Shown piece by piece: positions 14,321 through 20,170 of a DNA stretch of 20,170 nucleotides (its first letter is position 1; each line of letters begins with the position of its first letter). The translations under genes were made by a program, and so were the position numbers. The DNA lies in assembly GCA_903871975.1 (NCBI GenBank), contig CAIQIY010000404.1, forward strand, positions 1-20,170. The letters are read 5' to 3'. Under the pieces are notes generated by a model. The model searched no databases. It had not been told where the DNA came from and worked only from the letters and a program-made list of their open reading frames with translations. Origin of the DNA: an uncultured Chloroflexota bacterium (lineage in GTDB: Bacteria; Chloroflexota; Chloroflexia; Chloroflexales; Roseiflexaceae).

Positions 14321-16497
14321 GCGGCGCGACGTCGGCCCCGCCGAGCACGACGGTGGTGCCAGCCCGGCTGCCGCGCACCACGGTGCCTGCCGAACGGCGC
14401 TGGTGGCGGCTCGCCGCAGTCGGCGGCATCCTGTGGCTGGCGCTGTGGGCGATCCTCACGGTGCGCGTGCCGCTCGGCCCCCGGATCGAGCCGGGCCAGC
14501 CGAGCCCGCTGACGGTGCAGGCCAGTCGCACCGTGACGTATGTCAGTGTCTGGCGCACCGAACAGGAGCGCTCGCGCGCCGAGCGCGACCCCGCGATCCT
14601 GGTCTATCAGCGCGATCCGACCGTGCCGGTGCAACAGCGATTGCATCTGCTGAACCTGCTGCAGGCGATCGCTCAGATTCGCGATGATCCGGCGCTTGAT
14701 GCGGCGACGGCGAGCGTCAGCCTGGCGGCGCTCTCCGATCAGACGGTCGCCGTCACGCCCGAGACCAGCCTGATGCTCGCGACCCTGCCCGATGAGTCCT
14801 GGGACACCGTGCGGCGTGCGTCGGTCGAGCTCTACGATCGGGCGATGAGTACCAGTGGCTACAGCATCACCGAGGACGAACTCGCCGAACTTCGCGAGCG
14901 CTCGCTGCCGTATTGGGCGTCACTCGCCGGCGATGAGCAGAGCCGCCCGCTGATCCTGTGGCTCTCCGGCGCGTTCCTCAGGGCCAATCACGTGCTCGAT
15001 GGCGCAGCCACCGCCCAGGCGCGCGAGCAGGCGCGGGCAGCAGTCGAGCCGATCACGGTGCGGATCCTGCAGGGTGAGAACATCGTCCGCGAGGGCGATG
15101 TAGTCACGACCGATGTCGAAGAAAAGCTGCGCGCCATCGATGCGTTGCAGCTCACGCCTTCGTGGTCGACGGTGCTCGGCCATGGCCTGATCGCTGCGAT
15201 CGTCGCAACATTGTTCACCAGCTACGTGGCTCTTGCACAGCCACCGGTCTGGCACGACGATCGTACGTTGCTGCTGACGGTGGGATTGTTGTTGGGAACC
15301 GTGCTGACCGGCCGTTGGCTGACGCCGCTCGGGCCGTCGTGGGCGGCGGCGTTTCCGCTGGCGACGATTGCGTTGCTCAATGCGGCGTTGTTCCGACGCA
15401 GCGCCGGGATCATCGTGGCGGTGTTGTCGAGCCTGTTCGTGGCGTTTCTGGCCGATGGGCAGCTCTCGAGTGCCGTTGCCTATCTGGTGGGGGGCGTGGC
15501 GGGGATCTTCGCGCTGCGGCGCGGTGAGCGCTCGCTGCACTTCGTCGTCGCCGGGTTGGCTGTCGCGGGGGCGATGGTTGTGGTGCGCACGGCCTTCACG
15601 CTCATCACCGGTGGACAGCTGGATGCCGCGGCACTCGCGCGCATCGGCGCACTGGGCGCGCTCAATGGCGCGCTCTCGGCAGTGTTGGCATTGGGGTTGT
15701 ACCATATCATCGGCCATATCGCCGGCATGACGACGCCGCTGCGGCTGATGGAGCTGGCGCATCCGGCGCAGCCATTGCTGCGTCGCCTCATCCGCGAGGC
15801 ACCCGGCACCTACGCCCATAGCGTGGCCGTCGGCAACCTCGCCGAGAGCGCAGCCGAGGCGATCGGCGCCGATGCCCTGCTGCTGCGCGTCGGCTCGTAC
15901 TACCACGACATCGGCAAGCTGGTGCAGCCCTATTTCATCAGCGACCATCAGAGCGATGGCACCAACCCCCATCTGCTGCTGTCGCCCGAGGCGAGTGCAG
16001 CGACCATCATCGGCCATGTGAGCGCCGGCGAGCGCATGGCGCGCGCAGCAGGGCTGCCCGAGCCGATCGTCGACCTGATCTGCACGCACCATGGCTCGGG
16101 CGTGATCAAGCACTTCTACCACGTGGCGCTCGCCGCCGATCCGTCGGTTGATGTGGCACGCTTCTCGTACCCCGGGCCACGGCCATGCACCCGCGAAGAG
16201 GGGATCCTGATGCTGGCGGATACCGTCGAGGCGACGGTACGCTCGAAGGTGCAACATGGCCGTGTCGTCGCCACGCGCGATCGCGTCGGTGGCGCGGGCG
16301 GCCAGACGCTCGATGATCTGGTCGAGTCGATCTTCGCTGAACGCCTCGCCAGCGGCCAGCTGGATCAGTGTGCGCTGACTCTCGCCGATCTGCAGGCCAT
16401 CAGGCGCGCGTTCCTCGTGACGCTCCATGGCATCTATCACCCACGCGTCGAATATGCCCCGGCGCCGGCGAATGCCCCGGCCAGTGGCACCAGTTGA
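14317..16497 (+). CDS. pgpH: 7TM-HD phosphodiesterase, PgpH type (cyclic di-AMP hydrolase)
   Basis: 726 residues, usual for the family. Domain order: a cytoplasmic N-terminus, membrane helix 1 (about 31-48), an extracytoplasmic 7TM-HD receptor domain (about 52-280, with QGENIVREGDVV at 252-263), a bundle of further helices (about 285-470), and a cytosolic HD domain. HD residues are H501 (GTYAHS), H530-D531 (YYHDIGKL) and H591-H592 (THHGSG), with FSYPGPRP and LMLADTVEATVRS downstream. In Listeria, PgpH hydrolyses c-di-AMP to pApA; the same reaction is inferred here from motifs. The receptor ligand is unknown. The start overlaps yqeY (ATGA). ybeY and dgkA follow, as in Bacillota. No c-di-AMP cyclase (DisA/CdaA) is in this window. 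Confidence 0.93.
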   Translation: MSGATSAPPSTTVVPARLPRTTVPAERRWWRLAAVGGILWLALWAILTVRVPLGPRIEPGQPSPLTVQASRTVTYVSVWRTEQERSRAERDPAILVYQRDPTVPVQQRLHLLNLLQAIAQIRDDPALDAATASVSLAALSDQTVAVTPETSLMLATLPDESWDTVRRASVELYDRAMSTSGYSITEDELAELRERSLPYWASLAGDEQSRPLILWLSGAFLRANHVLDGAATAQAREQARAAVEPITVRILQGENIVREGDVVTTDVEEKLRAIDALQLTPSWSTVLGHGLIAAIVATLFTSYVALAQPPVWHDDRTLLLTVGLLLGTVLTGRWLTPLGPSWAAAFPLATIALLNAALFRRSAGIIVAVLSSLFVAFLADGQLSSAVAYLVGGVAGIFALRRGERSLHFVVAGLAVAGAMVVVRTAFTLITGGQLDAAALARIGALGALNGALSAVLALGLYHIIGHIAGMTTPLRLMELAHPAQPLLRRLIREAPGTYAHSVAVGNLAESAAEAIGADALLLRVGSYYHDIGKLVQPYFISDHQSDGTNPHLLLSPEASAATIIGHVSAGERMARAAGLPEPIVDLICTHHGSGVIKHFYHVALAADPSVDVARFSYPGPRPCTREEGILMLADTVEATVRSKVQHGRVVATRDRVGGAGGQTLDDLVESIFAERLASGQLDQCALTLADLQAIRRAFLVTLHGIYHPRVEYAPAPANAPASGTS

Positions 16498-16510
16498 GGT
16501 GAGCCGACCG

Positions 16511-16999
16511 ATGTCCGACATCGAGATCCAGATCGACGATGCGTTCGCTGCCGCCGTGCCGCCGGATCTCGTCGAACGCGCGATCACCGCCACGCTGCAC
16601 GCCGAGGGCGTGCGGCATGCCTGTAGCGCGAGCGTCCTGATCAGCGACGACACCATGCTGCAGTCGCTGAACCGCGAGTATCGCGGCATCGATGCGCCGA
16701 CGGATGTGCTGTCGTTCGCCGAGGAGGCTGCTGGCTTCGTGTTGCCGCCCGGCATGCCCCGGCCGCTCGGCGAGCTGGTGGTCTCGTACGAGCGGGTGCT
16801 GGCACAGGCGGCCGAATATGGCCATTCGCCGGATCGCGAACTGGCGTTTCTCGTCGTCCACGGCACATTGCACCTGCTCGGGTATGATCACGAGCGTGGC
16901 GCTGCCGATGATGCCGCGATGCGCGAACGCCAACGCGTGATCATGGGGCAGCTGGGCCTCGGGCGCGGCGGAGGTGCAGGCGATGACGATCTCGCGTGA
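16511..16999 (+). CDS. ybeY: YbeY endoribonuclease (16S rRNA maturation)
   Basis: 162 residues, normal length. A zinc endoribonuclease of the UPF0054 family involved in 16S rRNA 3' maturation and 70S ribosome quality control. The signature H-x3-H-x5-H is H117-GTL-H121-LLGYD-H127. The preceding LNREYRGIDAPTDVLSFA block (53-70) and GELVVS (87-92) are also typical. GAGGTGAG overlaps the pgpH stop and lies about 7 bases before the ATG at 16511. The frame is open upstream inside pgpH, but the Shine-Dalgarno and family length decide this start. The 3' end overlaps dgkA by 17 bases. The tail is Gly/Asp-rich (GRGGGAGDDDLA). Confidence 0.95.
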   Translation: MSDIEIQIDDAFAAAVPPDLVERAITATLHAEGVRHACSASVLISDDTMLQSLNREYRGIDAPTDVLSFAEEAAGFVLPPGMPRPLGELVVSYERVLAQAAEYGHSPDRELAFLVVHGTLHLLGYDHERGAADDAAMRERQRVIMGQLGLGRGGGAGDDDLA

Positions 17000-17408
17000 G
17001 CCGCGCCGCCGCCAACGGCCGGGCGAACATACACCGGTACGCCGGGCACCGACCTTCCTGCGCTCGCTGGGATTTGCGCTCGCCGGCATCGGCTTCCTGT
17101 TCCGCACCCAGCGCAACGCCCAGATCCACGCTGCTGCGGCGGCACTGGTCGTGCTCGCCGCGTGGTTGCTCGGCGTCAGTGCCCTGGAATGGCTGGCACT
17201 GCTCGCTGCGATCACCATCGTCATCGTCGCCGAGGGCCTCAATACCGCCGTCGAAGCCGTCGTCGACCTGGTGTCGCCCGACTACCATCACCGCGCGCGC
17301 CACGCCAAGGACGTCGCGGCCGGTGCGGTGCTGCTGGCTGCAGTCGGTGCCGCAGGCATCGGGATGCTGGTGTTTGTGCCCCGCATGTGGCAGCTGGTGC
17401 TGCGATGA
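16983..17408 (+). CDS. dgkA: Undecaprenol / diacylglycerol kinase
   Basis: 141 residues. An integral membrane kinase; Gram-positive members phosphorylate undecaprenol and so recycle the cell-wall carrier lipid. It has a basic N-terminal tail (1-27), then three membrane helices. The catalytic block is E84-GLN-TAVE91-AVVDL, followed by HHRARHAKDVAAGAVLLAA (102-120). The first motif reads RTQRNAQIHA (41-50), with Gln43 where many members have Glu. GGAGG (16970-16974) lies 8 bases before the ATG at 16983; a GTG at 16974 inside that Shine-Dalgarno is less likely. The gene overlaps ybeY by 17 bases and the following glycosyltransferase by 4 (ATGA). The context beside a glycosyltransferase fits carrier-lipid recycling. 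Substrate is inferred. Confidence 0.92.
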   Translation: MTISREPRRRQRPGEHTPVRRAPTFLRSLGFALAGIGFLFRTQRNAQIHAAAAALVVLAAWLLGVSALEWLALLAAITIVIVAEGLNTAVEAVVDLVSPDYHHRARHAKDVAAGAVLLAAVGAAGIGMLVFVPRMWQLVLR

Positions 17409-18643
17409 AGATCGCGATCCTGGCGCCGTATGCACCGTATCCGCCACATGGTGGTGGCACCATGCGCATCTACCAGATGGTTCGTGGCCTCGCCGCCGAT
17501 CACGAGCTCACACTGGTCAGCTTTGCGGCGGATCAGGCTGCCGCCCAGGCGCTCACGACCCTCGAGGCGCACTGCCGCGTCGTGTCGGTGATCGGCCCGC
17601 CACCACGCAGCCTGGCGCGTCGTGCAGCGACGCTGGCGTTCAGCAGCGCACCCGATATGGCGCTGCGGAACCGCTCGGCCGACTATCGCCGGATCCTCGA
17701 TGCGGTGCTCGCACGCGAGACGTTCGATGTCGTGCTCGCCGAGAGCATCGAGATGGCCGGCTATCTGGCACAAGCTGCCCGACATGTGCCACGCCCGCGG
17801 CTGGTACTCGACCAGTTCAATGCCGAGTATGTGCTGCAGCGCCGGACTGCCATCAACAGTCTGCGTATGGTGCTGGCGGGTGGGCGCTCACGGCTGCGCG
17901 AACTCGCCGGTGGCGTGTATTCGTTGCTGCAATGGGCCAGGCTGATGCGTTACGAGCGCACGATGGTACGACGCTGCGATCTGGTGGCAGTCGTGTCGCC
18001 CGAGGATCGCGTGGCGCTGGCACGGCTGGCCGGCCACGAGCGCTTCGCAGTCGTGCCCAACGGAGTTGATACTGCGTACTTCAGCCGTGATGCGCTCCCG
18101 GTCGTGCCACCAGCCGATCCGGCGACACTGGTCTTCAGCGGGACACTCGACTATCGGCCGAATGTCGATGCGCTGGCGTGGTTCTGTGGCGAGCCGCTCG
18201 AGCGCATTCGCCGGCAGTTCCCCACGGTGCGCCTGTTGGCGGTGGGCCGCCGCCCGGCACCGGCCCTCATGGCACTGGCGCGCGCTGGTCTTCTCGAACT
18301 CACCGGCGAGGTCGCCGATGTGCGGCCAGCGTTGTGTGGCGCGGCGGTGTATGTCGTGCCAATGCGCGTTGGCGGCGGCATGCGCCTGAAAGTGCTTGAG
18401 GCACTGTCCCTTGAGCTGCCGATGGTCAGCACCAGCCTCGGGATCGAAGGGATCGCTGGCCTGGCCGATCGTGCACAGTGCCTCGTCGCCGATGACGCGA
18501 GTGCGTTTGCCGATGCAGTGATGACGTTGCTGCATGATCGTGGGCGCGCCTCGCGATTGGCGAGCGCCGGCCGTGCATTGGTCACCACGCACTACGATTG
18601 GTCGGCGATCATGCCGGCATTCGCGCGATCCCTCGCATCCTGA
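17405..18643 (+). CDS. GT4-type glycosyltransferase
   Basis: 412 residues, GT-B fold. The N-terminal domain opens MKIAILAPYAPYPPHGGGTMRIYQ with the glycine-rich donor/acceptor loop. The C-terminal domain carries VPNGVDTAYF, LVFSGTLDYRPNVDAL, VGRRPAP, LTGEVADVRP and MRVGGGMRLKVLEALSLELPMVST, which holds the conserved Glu region that binds the nucleotide sugar. There is no membrane helix; it is likely a peripheral cytosolic enzyme working on a lipid-linked glycan or sugar acceptor. Sugar and acceptor cannot be told. It is the last gene of the gmk unit and starts by ATGA overlap with dgkA. An ATG further upstream in frame lies inside dgkA and lacks family homology, so it was not chosen. Confidence 0.93.
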   Translation: MKIAILAPYAPYPPHGGGTMRIYQMVRGLAADHELTLVSFAADQAAAQALTTLEAHCRVVSVIGPPPRSLARRAATLAFSSAPDMALRNRSADYRRILDAVLARETFDVVLAESIEMAGYLAQAARHVPRPRLVLDQFNAEYVLQRRTAINSLRMVLAGGRSRLRELAGGVYSLLQWARLMRYERTMVRRCDLVAVVSPEDRVALARLAGHERFAVVPNGVDTAYFSRDALPVVPPADPATLVFSGTLDYRPNVDALAWFCGEPLERIRRQFPTVRLLAVGRRPAPALMALARAGLLELTGEVADVRPALCGAAVYVVPMRVGGGMRLKVLEALSLELPMVSTSLGIEGIAGLADRAQCLVADDASAFADAVMTLLHDRGRASRLASAGRALVTTHYDWSAIMPAFARSLAS

Positions 18644-18850
18644 ACGCCCGCGGTACTGCTGGTGGCGGTGCGGCACTTGCCATCGCGGTCGTGTGTCGAC
18701 ATCCGGCCCGGCGGTCGCCCGATGCACTTGATGTGATATGGTCGCGATATCTACGAAATGTGCTCATCAAATCTGGTGATCATCGTTGTGATTGCTGTCC
18801 AGCCCGCCAGCAGGCTCGTCATCCACTGCCCGTCGATGGGTGATATAACC

Positions 18851-18890
18851 GTGTGTGACCGCCGTATAATGGCGATGTCGTGTCACACAC
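18851..18890. repeat. Perfect 9-bp inverted repeat framing a TATAAT box
   Basis: GTGTGTGAC (18851-18859) and GTCACACAC (18882-18890), separated by 22 bases. TATAAT (18865-18870) lies between the arms. No -35 box is found at 16-18 bases. The arm centres are 31 bases apart, about three helical turns, so a dimeric or tetrameric repressor could bind both on one face. It could equally be an RNA hairpin, though the loop is long. Confidence 0.5.
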
Positions 18891-18940
18891 AATCCAAACG
18901 ATTGGTTCACTCACGTACACATCAGCATATCCGGTGCATC

Positions 18941-18972
18941 AATACGCGATGCACTTGCGCATTATGCGTATT
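18941..18972. repeat. 7-bp inverted repeat overlapping the AT-hook gene promoter
   Basis: AATACGC (18941-18947) and GCGTATT (18966-18972). The right arm lies in the spacer and the -35 box (18955-18960) lies between the arms, the usual place for an operator. Confidence 0.4.
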
Positions 18973-18983
18973 TCGTGTATGAT
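18955..18983 (+). promoter_or_regulatory. Promoter candidate for the AT-hook gene
   Basis: TTGCGC (18955-18960), 17 bases, then TATGAT (18978-18983). Transcription would start near 18990, giving a leader of about 180 bases before the ATG at 19172. Confidence 0.55.
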
Positions 18984-18990
18984 GCGGCGT

Positions 18991-19014
18991 GAGGCAGCAG
19001 CAATATACTGCCTC
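18991..19014 (+). repeat. Leader stem-loop 1
   Basis: GAGGCAG (18991-18997) pairs perfectly with CTGCCTC (19008-19014) around a 10-base loop. It would sit at the very 5' end of the predicted transcript, where such stems often protect against decay. Confidence 0.5.
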
Positions 19015-19062
19015 GCGGGATGGTTCGCCTGATGCCGGCGTGGTCGTGTTCGCCGATGACGA

Positions 19063-19106
19063 CGTTGCTGCGCACAGGCATCGCAGCAGCGGGTTGCGCA
19101 GCAACG
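19063..19106 (+). repeat. Leader stem-loop 2, perfect 12-bp stem
   Basis: CGTTGCTGCGCA (19063-19074) pairs perfectly with TGCGCAGCAACG (19095-19106) around a 20-base loop. No T-run follows, so it is not a classical terminator. It lies 65 bases before the AT-hook start codon. It could regulate translation, or be a protein-binding DNA or RNA site. Confidence 0.6.
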
Positions 19107-19171
19107 CACAGCTACGAGCCGATGTCATAGGCGGCCACGGATCGTCTGGAGGATTCACAAGGGGGTTACAC

Positions 19172-19498
19172 ATGCCTACATTTCGGAAGCTGACAGCAGA
19201 AGAGGTTGCTCACATCGAGCGACGTGGCAAGAGCCAGCGGCGGATGGTTGAAGAGCAGTACGATTCGTATCTGGGCGGGTTCGATGTCGGCGAGTACGGC
19301 GATGTCGAGATCGAGAGCAGCGAGAAGCGCCTGACCGTGCGCAACCGGCTGCGGGCAGCTGCGCGCCGGCGTGGTGTCGCCATCTCGTTCCTGCGGGTGC
19401 GCGGTCAGATGCTGCGCTTCTTCGTCGCCGCCCCGGCGGAAGCCAAGCCGTCCGCTCCATCGCAGCGCGGTCGTGGTCGTCCGAAGCGCAGCGCCTGA
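19172..19498 (+). CDS. Small basic protein with a C-terminal AT-hook
   Basis: 108 residues. The N-terminal part (MPTFRKLTAEEVAHIERRGKS through the YDSYLGGFDVGEYGDVEI region, 1-47) looks helical and then acidic. Residues 52-86 (KRLTVRNRLRAAARRRGVAISFLRVRGQMLRFFVA) are strongly basic and resemble a small conserved domain that I cannot name. After an Ala/Pro/Ser linker the protein ends RGRGRPKRSA (99-108), containing the AT-hook core R-G-R-P with flanking basic residues; AT-hooks bind the minor groove of AT-rich DNA. It is likely a DNA-binding, perhaps nucleoid or regulatory, protein. AGGGGG lies 6 bases before the ATG. The frame stays open upstream to a GTG at 18989, which would lie at the predicted transcription start; that longer, possibly leaderless form is less likely. 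Monocistronic in appearance. Confidence 0.8.
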   Translation: MPTFRKLTAEEVAHIERRGKSQRRMVEEQYDSYLGGFDVGEYGDVEIESSEKRLTVRNRLRAAARRRGVAISFLRVRGQMLRFFVAAPAEAKPSAPSQRGRGRPKRSA

Positions 19499-19562
19499 CT
19501 GGCGGTTGGTCTGTGGCGCAATGGTGGGCGTCACGATTGCTCCGGCGAGTTGTTTCGCGATT

Positions 19563-19596
19563 GCACCGCTCGCCCCATGATCCCCACGGGCGGTGC
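19563..19596 (+). terminator. Stem-loop after the AT-hook gene
   Basis: GCACCGCTCG (19563-19572) pairs with CGGGCGGTGC (19587-19596), a 10-bp stem with one G-U pair and a 14-base loop, starting 65 bases after the stop. No T-run follows. A possible factor-assisted terminator or 3' stabilising structure. Confidence 0.35.
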
Positions 19597-19598
19597 AG

Positions 19599-19624
19599 GC
19601 TGATCCGGCGTGCCTGCGATCAGC
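19599..19624 (+). repeat. Second stem-loop after the AT-hook gene
   Basis: GCTGATC (19599-19605) and GATCAGC (19618-19624), a perfect 7-bp inverted repeat with a 12-base loop, directly behind the previous hairpin. Confidence 0.4.
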
Positions 19625-19658
19625 GATGCGTCAGATGACATACACACCATGAAAACTT

Positions 19659-19693
19659 CATAGCTGCTTTTACATCCCCCTTCGGGGGCTATG
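19659..19693. repeat. Nested inverted repeat in the GHMP kinase promoter
   Basis: Outer arms CATAGC (19659-19664) and GCTATG (19688-19693); inner arms CCCCC (19676-19680) and GGGGG (19684-19688) around TTC. The outer and inner arms share base 19688, so they are alternatives at that position. The right arm abuts the -10 box. Confidence 0.35.
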
Positions 19694-19700
19694 CTATACT
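19692..19700 (+). promoter_or_regulatory. Extended -10 promoter of the GHMP kinase gene
   Basis: TGCTATACT: TGn followed by the -10 box TATACT (19695-19700). TTTACA (19669-19674) resembles a -35 box but is 20 bases away, so the promoter may rely on the extended -10. Transcription would start about 28 bases before the ATG. Confidence 0.5.
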
Positions 19701-19735
19701 CTGGCGCAGGTCACCACGCACCAGCAAGGGGATGT

Positions 19736-20170
19736 ATGCGAATCATCAAGGCCAAGGCACCGATGCGGATCGGGTTCTTCGGTGGCGGCACCGACGTCAG
19801 CCCGTATGCCGAGGAGCACGGTGGTCGTGTCTTGAACTGCACCATCGACAAATACGTCCGCTGCATGCTCCGGCCACACGATTCCGACGGTGTCGTCATC
19901 CGGTCGCTCGACCTCGAGGCCGTCAGTCGCAACGTCACCGGGCGGTGGGATGGCCGGCTGAGCCTGCCGCAGGCGGTACTCGACGCGATGCCGGCGGCAC
20001 AGGGTGTCGAGATCACCATGTTCTCCGATGTGCCGCCCGGGAGTGGCCTTGGCTCGTCATCCGCGCTGGTCGTGAGCATGCTGAAGTTGCTCGCCACGGC
20101 GCACCACCTGCCACTGGATCGCCACGAACTCGCCGAACTGGCCTATCGCATCGAGCGGGTCGATCTCGGC
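19736..20170 (+). CDS. GHMP-family sugar kinase, 3' part beyond the window
   Basis: The first 145 codons of a GHMP kinase; the gene is cut by the right edge. It opens MRIIKAKAPMRIGFFGGGTDV, then EEHGGRVLNCTIDKYV, as in D-glycero-D-manno-heptose-7-phosphate kinase (HddA-like) and related sugar-1-kinases. The ATP-binding loop DVPPGSGLGSSSAL is at about residues 98-111. The enzyme would phosphorylate a sugar at C1 in a nucleotide-sugar pathway feeding surface glycans. Which sugar is unknown; the rest of the locus is outside the window. The ATG at 19736 is chosen because it begins the conserved sequence, with AAGGGG 4 bases upstream. An ATG at 19732 is in another frame. Confidence 0.9.
   Translation, partial: MRIIKAKAPMRIGFFGGGTDVSPYAEEHGGRVLNCTIDKYVRCMLRPHDSDGVVIRSLDLEAVSRNVTGRWDGRLSLPQAVLDAMPAAQGVEITMFSDVPPGSGLGSSSALVVSMLKLLATAHHLPLDRHELAELAYRIERVDLG

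Larger units (their letters stand above)
18644..19171. other. 528-base regulatory region upstream of the AT-hook gene
   Basis: No gene is convincing here. The part from about 18735 to 18985 is noticeably AT-richer than the rest of the window. It contains a lone TATAAT framed by a 9-bp inverted repeat, a second promoter overlapped by a 7-bp inverted repeat, and two perfect hairpins in the predicted leader; each is listed separately. I see no clear terminator for the upstream glycosyltransferase gene. Confidence 0.6.

Noticed and set aside
14920..16866. 648-codon minus-strand open frame opposite pgpH and ybeY
   Set aside because: The opposing genes carry complete catalytic motifs. The antisense product is rich in Arg, Gln and His without domains and has no ribosome-binding site.
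18989..19171. In-frame GTG extension of the AT-hook gene, possibly a leaderless start
   Set aside because: The extension overlaps two strong hairpins and has low-complexity content; AGGGGG placed 6 bases before the ATG at 19172 is a better start signal. Kept only as an alternative.
18922..19173. 83-codon minus-strand open frame upstream of the AT-hook gene
   Set aside because: It has no ribosome-binding site or motif, is unusually rich in Cys, Pro and Ser, and covers promoter and hairpin sequence.
1..20170. tRNA genes, CRISPR arrays, insertion sequences or prophage genes
   Set aside because: I looked for T-arm sequences, regularly spaced repeats, transposase motifs and terminal inverted repeats and found none that hold up; this was by eye only.

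Overview
The window is GC-rich bacterial chromosome (60-odd percent GC by eye) with dense, mostly ordinary housekeeping genes. There is no tRNA, rRNA, CRISPR array, insertion sequence or phage gene that I can support. The gene set suggests a Chloroflexota-like, Gram-positive-type or monoderm bacterium: an LCP cell-wall ligase, RNase J, a bacterial RqcH, a 7TM-HD (PgpH-type) cyclic-di-AMP phosphodiesterase, YqeY, undecaprenol kinase and consensus sigma-70-like promoters, with no outer-membrane genes. The taxonomic placement is an inference from gene content and style, not a match to a known genome.

Layout. (1) 1-4410, all minus strand: an iodotyrosine-deiodinase-like nitroreductase, a CorA metal channel, an MFS transporter and the 5' part of an LCP protein. 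The LCP gene has its own promoter and runs off the left edge. (2) 4412-4879: a stretch of nearly 500 bases without a gene. It ends in a perfect consensus promoter (TTGACA-17-TATAAT) driving a plus-strand pair, a lipoprotein with an internally duplicated domain and a RimI-type acetyltransferase. RimI collides tail-to-tail with RNase J (26 bp overlap). (3) 6488-9565, minus: a family-4-type uracil-DNA glycosylase, a two-TM PH-like protein and RNase J in one apparent transcription unit. (4) 9726-13074, minus: RqcH (ribosome quality control), a 64-residue membrane protein and a cytosolic GH32 beta-fructosidase, tightly packed. (5) 13156-18643, plus, divergent from rqcH: gmk, yqeY, pgpH, ybeY, dgkA and a GT4 glycosyltransferase, most of them overlapping. 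This is a compact version of the yqeY...pgpH-ybeY-dgkA order known from Bacillota. (6) 18644-20170: an unusual regulatory region containing several perfect inverted repeats and two candidate promoters, then a 108-residue basic protein ending in an AT-hook. Two more hairpins follow, then a GHMP sugar kinase that runs off the right edge.

Most worth a second look: a complete iodotyrosine-deiodinase Glu/Tyr/Lys substrate triad in the nitroreductase; a C-terminal beta-clamp-binding motif and a Cys-to-His change at a predicted iron-sulfur ligand in the uracil-DNA glycosylase; a Glu in place of the conserved Asp of the RqcH Asp-Arg pair; and the structured DNA/RNA around the AT-hook gene. I did not find an obviously new multi-gene defence or metabolic system. 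The AT-hook locus is the best candidate for undescribed regulation.
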